5,030 bases of DNA from Eubacterium sp. GTDB taxonomy: Bacteria > Bacillota > Clostridia > Oscillospirales > Acutalibacteraceae. Positions 1 to 5,030 of the stretch are shown here, piece after piece (within the stretch, counting starts at the first letter, position 1; the number at the start of each line of letters is the position of its first letter). Made by a program: the position numbers and the translations under genes. Location: positions 1-5,030 of the forward strand of contig JAIDEF010000065.1 in assembly GCA_029054965.1 (NCBI GenBank), given 5' to 3'. The notes below the pieces were generated by a model. The model searched no databases. It saw only the letters and a list, made by a program, of their open reading frames with translations, and had not been told where the DNA came from.

Positions 1-32
1 ATAAAATTTACCGTGCAAATTTATTTTAATTC

Positions 33-61
33 TTTACAATCCAAAATGAATATAATATAAT
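33..61 (+). promoter_or_regulatory. Sigma-A promoter of the ECF transporter-coaX-DUF1015 operon
   Basis: A TTTACA -35 element (33-38) and a perfect TATAAT -10 element (56-61) are separated by 17 nt, the optimal housekeeping spacing. A second overlapping TATAAT sits at 51-56 but would leave a spacer of only 12 nt. The DNA upstream (1-32) is AT-rich and could help as an UP-like element. The predicted transcription start is near 67-69, which gives a leader of about 110 nt before the first start codon. This is sequence inference only. Confidence 0.8.
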
Positions 62-67
62 ATGAGA

Positions 68-177
68 GCATTGTATCCGCGGCAAAAATTACCTTTGCCG
101 AGTGATGTGCTTTTGTGTTTGGCAGTCGGGTCGATGACCCCTTCACTCAGGAACAGTAGCAGAAAGGAAAATTTAAT
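68..177 (+). promoter_or_regulatory. Structured 5' leader of the pantothenate operon, possible cis-regulatory RNA
   Basis: This untranslated leader can form three helices. CGGCAAA (80-86) pairs with TTTGCCG (94-100). GGGTC (128-132) pairs with GACCC (136-140) across a GAT loop. A longer-range helix, GAGTGA (100-105) with TCACTC (143-148), encloses the second hairpin. The first and third helices share G100, so they would abut and could stack. No U-tract follows, so any control would act on translation, or on transcription by an indirect route. The ribosome site AAAGGA lies just downstream at about 163-168. I cannot match the leader to a riboswitch class I can recall. Regulation by pantothenate or CoA is suggested only by the genes it precedes. 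Confidence 0.4.
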
Positions 178-738
178 ATGAACAAAAACACAAAAAAAAT
201 TGTAGGAGTAGGACTCCTCACTGCCATTGTAGTTGTGCTTCAGCTTATCGGCAGTGCTATTCACTTTGGACCGTTTTCAATCTCTCTTGTGCTTATTCCA
301 ATAGTAGTCGGCTCGTCACTATATGGAGTGCTTTCAGGCGCATGGCTCGGTCTGGCATTCGGTGTAACAGTGCTTGCATCAGGTGATGCGGCTGCTTTTC
401 TGGCAATTGACCCTGTAGGTACAGTTATTACTGTTTTGCTAAAGGGTATGCTTGCAGGCTTGGCAGCAGGTGCAGTTTACAAGGCAATTGAAAACAAGAA
501 CAAGACAGCAGCAACCATTACTGCAGCTATTGTATGTCCGCTTGTCAACACAGGTGTTTTTCTGGCAGGCTGCAGCATCTTCTTCCTTGACACACTCAGG
601 TTATGGGCAGAAGGTACAAATGTATTTGTGTATATGATAACAGGTCTTGTGGGCTTTAATTTCCTGTTTGAGCTTGGTGTTAACCTTATTTTAGGACCTA
701 CAATTGTTAAGCTTGTAAGGCTTGGCAGAAAGGAAAAT
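159..738 (+). repeat. 14-nt direct repeat spanning two ribosome-binding sites
   Basis: The 14-mer GCAGAAAGGAAAAT occurs identically at 159-172, ahead of the transporter start, and at 725-738, ahead of coaX. Only these two short copies are repeated; the 552 bases between them are not. In the second copy the same bases also encode the end of the transporter (around residues 183-187). Both copies contain the AAAGGA ribosome-binding core. Confidence 0.7.
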
Positions 739-744
739 AAATAA
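178..744 (+). CDS. ECF transporter S component, probably pantothenate-specific (PanT-like)
   Basis: This is a 188-residue, highly hydrophobic protein of the size and shape of the substrate-binding S component of energy-coupling factor vitamin transporters. S components capture a vitamin at the membrane and dock on the shared EcfT-EcfA-EcfA' module, which is not encoded here. About six membrane segments are visible, near residues 8-26, 34-54, 55-75, 80-103, 112-135 and 150-180. They are separated by short loops, including the lysine-rich stretch at 104-109 and a basic C-terminal tail, as expected for cytoplasmic loops. Small-residue helix-packing motifs occur at G54-G62 and G90-G98. The start is supported by AAAGGA 9 nt upstream. 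The gene ends 2 nt before coaX, so the two are probably translationally coupled. The family call rests on topology and sequence character. The pantothenate specificity is inferred from coaX being next door; another vitamin is possible. Confidence 0.88.
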   Translation: MNKNTKKIVGVGLLTAIVVVLQLIGSAIHFGPFSISLVLIPIVVGSSLYGVLSGAWLGLAFGVTVLASGDAAAFLAIDPVGTVITVLLKGMLAGLAAGAVYKAIENKNKTAATITAAIVCPLVNTGVFLAGCSIFFLDTLRLWAEGTNVFVYMITGLVGFNFLFELGVNLILGPTIVKLVRLGRKENK

Positions 745-746
745 TT

Positions 747-1511
747 ATGATACTTGCAGTAGATGTAGGGAATACAAATATTGTTTTAGGCTTTTTAAAT
801 GGCAGTGAATTAGTTAATGAATGCCGTTTATCAACATCGGCTGATGATTCTGCAGAGGAATATGCAATAAAATTGCACAGTATATTTGAAATATGCAATA
901 TTGATGAAAAATGCATTGAGGGCAGCGTGTTATCATCAGTTGTTCCACCGCTTAACAGAACTATATCGAAAGCACTTATGCTTGTTACAGGCAAAAAGCC
1001 CATTGTTGTCGGACCCGGTGTAAAAACAGGACTGAATATTAAAATAAATAATCCTGCTGAGCTTGGTGCTGATATGGTTGTGGGTGCTGTGGCAAGTATT
1101 GCTAAATATCCTTGTCCGCAGATTTTATTTGATTTGGGCACTGCAACTACTGTATCTGTTATTGATAAGAACGGCGGCTTTCTTGGCGGAGCTATTTTGT
1201 GCGGCGTTAAAACGGCACTGAATGCCCTTGCTTCGTCAACAGCCCAGCTTCCGCAGATTGAAATTGTTGCACCTGAAAAAGCAATCGGTACAAATACAAT
1301 AGATTCAATGCGAAGCGGTACAGTATACGGCACAGCAGCTATGCTTGACGGTCTTATTAAAAGATTTGAACGTGAGCTTGGTGAAAAGGCAACTGTTATT
1401 GTGACAGGCGGCTTGGGCGGTGTGATTGCTCAGCATTGTGAAAATGATATTATCGTGGATAAGCATCTTCTTATTGATGGTCTGCGTATGATTTATGAAA
1501 AAAACAATTAA
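747..1511 (+). CDS. coaX: Type III pantothenate kinase (CoaX)
   Basis: This enzyme phosphorylates pantothenate to 4'-phosphopantothenate with ATP, the first step of coenzyme A synthesis in the cytoplasm. Its 254 residues match the usual family length of about 240-260. Landmarks of the ASKHA-fold type III enzymes appear in order: the phosphate-binding DVGNTN at 6-11, RLST at 27-30, VGPGVKTG at 88-95, the catalytic-site GAD at 107-109, FDLGTATT at 128-135, GGAILCG at 147-153 and TGGLGG at 220-225. Type III enzymes are typically dimeric, require a monovalent cation and are not inhibited by CoA. The start is fixed by the N-terminal DVGNTN, and AAAGGA lies 12 nt upstream inside the end of the transporter gene. 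Two positions differ from characterised members as I recall them: methionine 110 replaces the usual arginine of GADR, and cysteine 152 replaces the proline of GGAILPG. The catalytic aspartates are intact, so I expect an active enzyme. Confidence 0.97.
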   Translation: MILAVDVGNTNIVLGFLNGSELVNECRLSTSADDSAEEYAIKLHSIFEICNIDEKCIEGSVLSSVVPPLNRTISKALMLVTGKKPIVVGPGVKTGLNIKINNPAELGADMVVGAVASIAKYPCPQILFDLGTATTVSVIDKNGGFLGGAILCGVKTALNALASSTAQLPQIEIVAPEKAIGTNTIDSMRSGTVYGTAAMLDGLIKRFERELGEKATVIVTGGLGGVIAQHCENDIIVDKHLLIDGLRMIYEKNN

Positions 1512-1531
1512 GATAAAATGAGGTTAAAATT

Positions 1532-2770
1532 ATGGCAGTATTTCGTGGCTTTAAAGCCTTCAGACCGGCTGAAAAAAATCAGTCACTTATCCCTGCGTTA
1601 CCTTATGATGTAATGAGCAGCGATGAAGCAAGGGAAATGGTTAAGGACAATCCTTTATCATTTTTACATATTGACAAGGCAGAAATTGATTTGCCCTCAG
1701 GTACTGATTTGTATGATAAAGCCGTTTATGAAAAGGCTAAGGAAAACTTGATTAATCTTGAAAAAAATGGTGATTTGATTCAGGATTCTGTGCCTTGTCT
1801 TTACATTTACAAGCAGGTTATGAACGGCAGAAGCCAGATTGGTATTGTTGGCTGTGCTTCAATTGACGACTATATTAATAATGTTATCAAAAAGCACGAG
1901 CATACCCTTGCCAAAAAAGAGCAGGACAGAATTAATCACGTTAATACCTGTGATGCAAATACTGGACCCATATTTTTAACCTACAGAAAAAATGATGAAA
2001 TCAGCAGTATCGTTAACAACTGGATTTCTGATAATAAGCCTGTGTATGATTTTACATCAGATGGAGTTAATCAGACTGTATGGGTTGTTGATGATTCTGA
2101 TACAGTCGGAAAGCTCAGTGCCTTATTTGGCACAGTTCCTGCAATGTATATTGCCGATGGTCACCATCGCTGTGCGTCCGCTGTCAGAGTCGGTGAAATG
2201 CGCAGAAAGGCTAATCCGGATTATACAGGCGACGAGGAATTCAACTACTTTTTAGCAGTTGCTTTCCCCGATGAAGAGCTGGAAATTATGGATTATAACA
2301 GAGTTGTTAAGGACCTGAACGGGCTTGATGAAAATGAGTTTATTACTGCAATTTCAAAGTCATTTGAGGTTGAAAAGACCGACGGCAGATGCAAGCCATC
2401 TGACAAACACACCTTCGGTATGTACCTCAACAAGCAGTGGTACTCATTAAAGGCGAAGTCGGATATTATTAACGAGGCTGACCCTGTTGAAAGACTTGAT
2501 GTTTCAATTCTCCAGAACTATCTGCTTGATGCAGTTTTAGGTATTAAAAATCCTAAAACCGATGACAGAATTGATTTTATCGGTGGTATCAGGGGACTTG
2601 CCGAGCTCGAAAAAAGAGCAGACAGTGATATGCAGCTTGCTTTTGCAATGTACCCGACAACCGTTGATGATTTGATGGCAATTGCCGATGCAGGGCTTAT
2701 AATGCCTCCAAAGTCAACATGGTTTGAGCCTAAGCTCCTTTCCGGACTCTTTATTCATCATTTGTCATAA
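1532..2770 (+). CDS. DUF1015 (COG4198) family protein, possible serine-kinase-like enzyme
   Basis: This is a 412-residue soluble protein with no signal peptide or membrane segment. Family landmarks are the N-terminal FRPAEK and LPYDVM (11-28), the central KHEHTLAKKEQDR (121-133), ADGHHR (208-213) and the C-terminal MPPKSTWFEPK (391-401). Together these make DUF1015 membership secure, and the length is normal. The DGHHR element resembles the phosphate-handling motif of ParB/SerK-fold free-serine kinases. DUF1015 genes often sit beside serA/serC in anaerobes, as I recall, so phosphorylation of L-serine to O-phosphoserine is a plausible but unproven activity. I therefore give no symbol. The start is supported by TGAGGT at 1519-1524, 7 nt upstream. 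The gene begins 20 nt after coaX with no terminator between, so it is probably the last gene of the operon. If the serine-kinase idea holds, phosphoserine could feed cysteine synthesis, and cysteine is consumed by CoA synthesis. Confidence 0.93.
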   Translation: MAVFRGFKAFRPAEKNQSLIPALPYDVMSSDEAREMVKDNPLSFLHIDKAEIDLPSGTDLYDKAVYEKAKENLINLEKNGDLIQDSVPCLYIYKQVMNGRSQIGIVGCASIDDYINNVIKKHEHTLAKKEQDRINHVNTCDANTGPIFLTYRKNDEISSIVNNWISDNKPVYDFTSDGVNQTVWVVDDSDTVGKLSALFGTVPAMYIADGHHRCASAVRVGEMRRKANPDYTGDEEFNYFLAVAFPDEELEIMDYNRVVKDLNGLDENEFITAISKSFEVEKTDGRCKPSDKHTFGMYLNKQWYSLKAKSDIINEADPVERLDVSILQNYLLDAVLGIKNPKTDDRIDFIGGIRGLAELEKRADSDMQLAFAMYPTTVDDLMAIADAGLIMPPKSTWFEPKLLSGLFIHHLS

Positions 2771-2777
2771 ACAAATT

Positions 2778-2808
2778 GCCTTCCTTGTAAAAGGAAGGCT
2801 TATTTTAT
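2778..2808 (+). terminator. Intrinsic terminator after the DUF1015 gene
   Basis: GCCTTCCTT (2778-2786) pairs perfectly with AAGGAAGGC (2791-2799) around a GTAA loop, which is a stable GNRA tetraloop in RNA. A T-rich tract (2800-2808) follows. It begins 7 nt after the stop codon, so it closes the three-gene operon and separates it from the peptidase gene. Confidence 0.9.
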
Positions 2809-2820
2809 GAATAAATTTGG

Positions 2821-2849
2821 TTGCATTTACCTGTTTAATATGTTAAACT
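2821..2849 (+). promoter_or_regulatory. Candidate promoter of the M28 peptidase gene
   Basis: TTGCAT (2821-2826) and TAAACT (2844-2849) are separated by 17 nt, matching sigma-A spacing with moderate element quality. A competing -10 is TATGAT at 2854-2859, but it lacks a good -35. Some promoter is expected here because a terminator lies just upstream. The leader would be only about 30-35 nt and shows no obvious structure. Confidence 0.45.
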
Positions 2850-2889
2850 GAATTATGATATTATTTTATTTTTCGGAGGAGAGCATATT

Positions 2890-4146
2890 ATGAAGATTGC
2901 TAACGAGTATTCAGCCAATATTGATATTGAAAAGAATACCCAATATGCTGTAAGGGGTATTACAAAGGTTTGTAAAAAAATCGGTCCCCGTAAGCCTGGT
3001 TCACCTGAAGAGCTCCGTGCTCAGCAGTGGATGCAGAAGGATATGAAAAACTATTGCGACAAAACAAAGATTGAAGAATTTACGCTTCACAGACAGGGCT
3101 TTATGGGATTTATTCCGTTCACTGTTGCTTGTGGTGTGGCTTCTGTTTTTGTTAACTGGTTTGCATCACCGATTGCTGCATTGGTGCTTTGCGTATTAGC
3201 ATTTATTCCGCTTTTATTTGAATTCTTAATGTATAAGGAATTCGATGATTTCCTTTTCCCAAAGCAGACATCTCATAATATGATTGCCACAAGAAGCCCT
3301 AAGGGTGAGGTTAAGCAGAGAATTATTCTTGTGGGTCATTCCGACAGCCAGTTTGAGTGGACGCTCAACTATCTTATGGGTGGCTTGCAGGCTAAGCTTT
3401 TCGTTGAAATCCCCGCAGTTGTAGGTCTTATTGTTCAGACAGTTTTTGCTGTTGTTTGCCTTATCGTTGGCAAGGGCGGTGCTGCAATGGATATTGAGAA
3501 GACAAGATGGTTCTTCATTCTTTTCTTTGTTGTTTCCTGTGTATTCATTCCATTTGAGATTGCTTTCCTTTTCTTCCAGAGCTGGACTAAGTCAGTTCCC
3601 GGTGCATCAGATAACCTTTCAGGCTGCTATGCAGGTATGGCTGCAATCAAGGCTCTTGACGAGGCTGGTATTGAGTTTGAAAATACTGAGGTTACTATGA
3701 TTTGCTCAGGCTCAGAGGAGGCAGGTCTCCGCGGTGCAAAGGCTTATGCTAAGGCTCACGAGCAGGAGCTCAAGGAGCTGCCGACAGCAGTTATTGCTAT
3801 TGATACCTTCCGTGATTTAGAGGATATGGCTGTTTATGACCGTGACCTTTCAGGAACGGTTCAGCATGACTGGGGCGTTAAACACCTTGTTAAAAATGCT
3901 GCTGCAAACTGTGGCTATGATTTGTCATTTGAATCCATTTACATAGGCGGTTCTGACGCTGCTGCATTCACACAGCGCGGTATTAAAGCAACAGGCTTTG
4001 CTGCTATGAATCCTGACCCTCCTCGTTATTATCATACCCGTCTTGATACTCCTGAGAACTTAAGACCTGAGGCTATTTCTGCAGGTATTGAAATTCTTTG
4101 TGAAACAATCTGTATGTATGATAAAGAGGGCTTACCTACAAAATAA
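2890..4146 (+). CDS. Membrane-embedded M28 family zinc metallopeptidase
   Basis: This 418-residue protein carries the co-catalytic two-zinc signature of M28 aminopeptidases. Candidate ligands are H150 in VGHSDS, D241 in GASDNLSG, the E276-E277 pair in SGSEEAGLRGA (general base plus ligand), D305 in AIDT and H382 in YYHTRLDTPENL. All expected positions are filled, so hydrolysis of peptides from the N-terminus is likely, though the substrate is unknown. Two hydrophobic hairpins are added, near 71-91/93-114 and 172-194/207-229. The second lies between the first two metal ligands, which are 91 residues apart instead of the usual dozen or two. There is no N-terminal signal peptide. Because the hydrophobic segments are even in number, all ligand-bearing parts fall on one membrane face, most likely the cytoplasm given the lysine- and arginine-rich N-terminus. 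GGAGGAG at 2875-2881, 8 nt before the start, is a near-perfect ribosome site. The gene is flanked by terminators and so is probably monocistronic. Confidence 0.9.
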   Translation: MKIANEYSANIDIEKNTQYAVRGITKVCKKIGPRKPGSPEELRAQQWMQKDMKNYCDKTKIEEFTLHRQGFMGFIPFTVACGVASVFVNWFASPIAALVLCVLAFIPLLFEFLMYKEFDDFLFPKQTSHNMIATRSPKGEVKQRIILVGHSDSQFEWTLNYLMGGLQAKLFVEIPAVVGLIVQTVFAVVCLIVGKGGAAMDIEKTRWFFILFFVVSCVFIPFEIAFLFFQSWTKSVPGASDNLSGCYAGMAAIKALDEAGIEFENTEVTMICSGSEEAGLRGAKAYAKAHEQELKELPTAVIAIDTFRDLEDMAVYDRDLSGTVQHDWGVKHLVKNAAANCGYDLSFESIYIGGSDAAAFTQRGIKATGFAAMNPDPPRYYHTRLDTPENLRPEAISAGIEILCETICMYDKEGLPTK

Positions 4147-4154
4147 TGCAATAT

Positions 4155-4194
4155 AAAAAGATCTTGTAAATCTTATGGTTTGCAAGGTCTTTTT
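4155..4194 (+). terminator. Intrinsic terminator after the M28 peptidase gene
   Basis: The arms 4155-4170 and 4179-4194 form a 16-bp stem with two G-U wobbles around an 8-nt loop (4171-4178). The stem ends in a run of U residues. The matching A-run on the 5' arm means the element could also work on the opposite strand. It starts 8 nt after the stop codon. Confidence 0.88.
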
Positions 4195-4213
4195 ATCATT
4201 TATTTATTTTTTG

Positions 4214-4229
4214 ATAAAAAATTTTTTAT
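4214..4229. repeat. Perfect 16-bp A6T6 palindrome upstream of a promoter
   Basis: ATAAAAAATTTTTTAT is self-complementary over all 16 bases and ends 5 nt before the next -35 element. An uninterrupted A6T6 tract is intrinsically bent and matches the AT-rich character of UP elements that bind the RNA polymerase alpha subunit. It could also be a regulator site or simply AT-rich spacer. Confidence 0.5.
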
Positions 4230-4234
4230 AGCTA

Positions 4235-4263
4235 TTGATTTCGGCAATATTTTACTGTATAAT
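4235..4263 (+). promoter_or_regulatory. Sigma-A promoter of the DUF1846 gene
   Basis: TTGATT (4235-4240) and a perfect TATAAT (4258-4263) are 17 nt apart. The predicted start of transcription is near 4270, about 122 nt ahead of the DUF1846 start codon. An A6T6 tract lies directly upstream. Confidence 0.75.
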
Positions 4264-4275
4264 ATGTAAGTACAG

Positions 4276-4304
4276 ACGGTTGTACGGCAGTACAGCCGTT
4301 TTTT
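4276..4304 (+). terminator. Terminator-like hairpin in the DUF1846 leader, candidate attenuator
   Basis: ACGGTTGTAC (4276-4285) pairs with GTACAGCCGT (4290-4299) in a 10-bp stem with one G-U pair and a GGCA loop. It is followed directly by U residues (4300-4304). It begins about 6 nt after the predicted transcription start and ahead of the gene, so it would cut the transcript at about 35 nt unless read through. A competing helix, GTACA (4270-4274) with TGTAC (4281-4285), would disrupt the stem. It may instead be only a backup terminator for the peptidase gene. Confidence 0.65.
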
Positions 4305-4320
4305 GTATTTTTTCAGTCGA

Positions 4321-4391
4321 AGGGGACTATTTAGGGGTGAACTGCCTCTGATGGTCGCCCTTATATATTTTTTGTGCTATGAGAGGGAACT
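4321..4391 (+). promoter_or_regulatory. Distal part of the DUF1846 leader, weakly foldable
   Basis: GGGGAC (4322-4327) can pair with GTCGCCC (4355 region to 4360) with one bulged G, enclosing a small hairpin of AGGGG (4333-4337) with CCTCT (4345-4349). A U-rich run follows (4361-4373). CCTCT could alternatively pair with AGAGG (4382-4386) in the ribosome-binding site, hiding it. Both alternatives are short, so the regulatory reading is tentative. The segment contains no gene. Confidence 0.3.
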
Positions 4392-5030
4392 ATGTTTAAA
4401 ACAGGCTTTGATAATGACAAGTATTTACAAATGCAGTCCGAAAGGATTAAAGAAAGGATAAGTGAATTCGGCGGTAAGCTTTATCTTGAATTCGGCGGTA
4501 AGCTTTTTGACGATTACCATGCATCAAGAGTTCTGCCGGGTTTTCAGCCTGACAGCAAGCTGCAGATGCTTTTGCAGCTCAAGGATCAGGCAGAAATTGT
4601 TGTTGTAATCAGTGCTGAGGATATAGAAAAGAACAAGGTGCGTGGTGACCTTGGAATTACATATGACATTGATTTATTCAGACTTATTGATGCTTTCAGG
4701 GACAGGGGACTTATGGTAGGCAGTGTTGTGCTTACAAAATATGTTTCTACCGCTAAGGTTCAGGCATTTGAGAGAAAGCTTGATCAGGCAGGGATTCCGT
4801 TTTATCGTCACTATGTTATTGAAGGCTATCCGGCTAATATAAGCAAGATTGTAAGTGATGAGGGCTATGGTAAAAACGATTATATTGAAACCACAAGAGA
4901 GCTTGTTGTTATAACTGCACCGGGACCCGGCAGCGGAAAAATGGCAACCTGCCTTTCTCAGCTTTATCATGAGAACAAGAGAGGGATAAAAGCAGGCTAT
5001 GCTAAGTTTGAAACCTTCCCGATATGGAAT
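4392..5030 (+). CDS. DUF1846 (UPF0371) family protein, 5' part, cut by window end
   Basis: The first 213 codons are open to the last base of the window; complete family members are roughly 500 residues. The family is recognised from long conserved blocks: the N-terminal GFDNDKYL (5-12), LYLEFGGKLFDDYHASRVLPG (30-50 region), RGDLGITYD (84-92), RLIDAFRDRGL (97-107), YRHYVIEGYP (138-147), SDEGYGKNDYIETT (155-168), VVITAPGPGSGKMATCLSQLYH (172-193 region) and GYAKFETFPIWN at the cut edge. The biochemical function is not known to me, although members have been solved by structural genomics. APGPGSGK (176-183) looks like a glycine-rich phosphate-binding loop and suggests a nucleotide or phosphorylated ligand. 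No membrane segment or signal peptide is visible. The start is well fixed: an in-frame stop lies at 4380-4382 and this is the first ATG after it, with a purine-rich AGAGGG site 4-5 nt upstream. Its own promoter and a possible attenuator precede it. Confidence 0.95.
   Translation, partial: MFKTGFDNDKYLQMQSERIKERISEFGGKLYLEFGGKLFDDYHASRVLPGFQPDSKLQMLLQLKDQAEIVVVISAEDIEKNKVRGDLGITYDIDLFRLIDAFRDRGLMVGSVVLTKYVSTAKVQAFERKLDQAGIPFYRHYVIEGYPANISKIVSDEGYGKNDYIETTRELVVITAPGPGSGKMATCLSQLYHENKRGIKAGYAKFETFPIWN
4464..4506 (+). repeat. 19-nt exact tandem repeat within the DUF1846 gene
   Basis: GAATTCGGCGGTAAGCTTT occurs at 4464-4482 and again at 4488-4506, a 24-nt (8-codon) offset in frame. It encodes EFGGKL twice, at residues 25-30 and 33-38. 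The second EFGGKL copy is a conserved family block. In relatives I recall, the first copy is similar but less exact. Confidence 0.85.

Noticed and set aside
64..80. Fragment resembling the 3' end of a tetrahydrofolate riboswitch (CATTGTATCCGC)
   Set aside because: The required 5' half and central helices are absent, and the segment lies at the predicted transcription start, so the aptamer could not be complete in this transcript.
34..264. Minus-strand open frame over the promoter and start of the transporter gene
   Set aside because: It overlaps the operon promoter, leader and transporter N-terminus, shows no recognisable protein and has no ribosome site.
707..1333. Long minus-strand open frame (208 codons) opposite coaX
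   Set aside because: It lies antisense to a fully conserved coaX, has no ribosome site or family resemblance, and is explained by the codon pattern of the real gene.
4334..4360. Fluoride-riboswitch resemblance (AACTGCC followed by CTGATGG)
   Set aside because: Short matches to the aptamer's conserved letters exist, but the hairpin that should lie between them is reduced to one base and the P1/pseudoknot arms do not pair correctly. The downstream gene is also not a fluoride exporter. Chance similarity is more likely.
4305..4391. Alternative promoter between the leader hairpin and DUF1846, using TATATT at 4364-4369
   Set aside because: No acceptable -35 lies 16-18 nt upstream, and the start would fall only about 15-20 nt before the ATG. 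The promoter at 4235-4263 is much better.
4674..4970. Minus-strand open frame of 98 codons within the DUF1846 gene
   Set aside because: The opposite strand encodes highly conserved DUF1846 blocks over the same bases, so this is a shadow frame.

Overview
All five genes lie on the + strand, in an AT-rich sequence that reads like an anaerobic low-GC Clostridia genome. A gut Oscillospiraceae/Ruminococcaceae-type organism is my best guess, from the gene families, strong Shine-Dalgarno sites and U-rich intrinsic terminators; I cannot name a species. The window is ordinary chromosome. I see no mobile element, CRISPR array, tRNA or rRNA.

Region 1 (about 33-2808) looks like a single transcription unit. 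A well-formed sigma-A promoter is followed by a leader of about 110 nt that can fold. Three genes follow: a vitamin-type ECF transporter S component, type III pantothenate kinase (coaX) and a DUF1015/COG4198 protein. A strong terminator closes the unit. The spacings are 2 nt and 20 nt. The first two genes suggest uptake of pantothenate and its phosphorylation, the first committed step of coenzyme A synthesis. The DUF1015 protein carries an ADGHHR motif like that of ParB/SerK-fold serine kinases. A link to serine/cysteine supply for CoA is possible but is only inference.

Region 2 (about 2821-4194) is a single-gene unit. It encodes an M28-family zinc metallopeptidase with all expected metal ligands, interrupted by two membrane hairpins. 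It has a near-perfect Shine-Dalgarno site and a 16-bp terminator stem.

Region 3 (about 4195-5030) begins with a 16-bp A6T6 palindrome and a second good sigma-A promoter. A terminator-like hairpin lies only a few bases after the predicted transcription start, followed by a further foldable leader. The 5' 213 codons of a DUF1846/UPF0371 gene then run off the end of the window. The promoter-terminator-gene order, with two copies of GTACAG competing for one TGTAC, looks like a transcription attenuator and is the most interesting regulatory feature.

I did not find a clearly new multi-gene system. The best leads are the two leaders, the membrane-split peptidase and the DUF1015 context.
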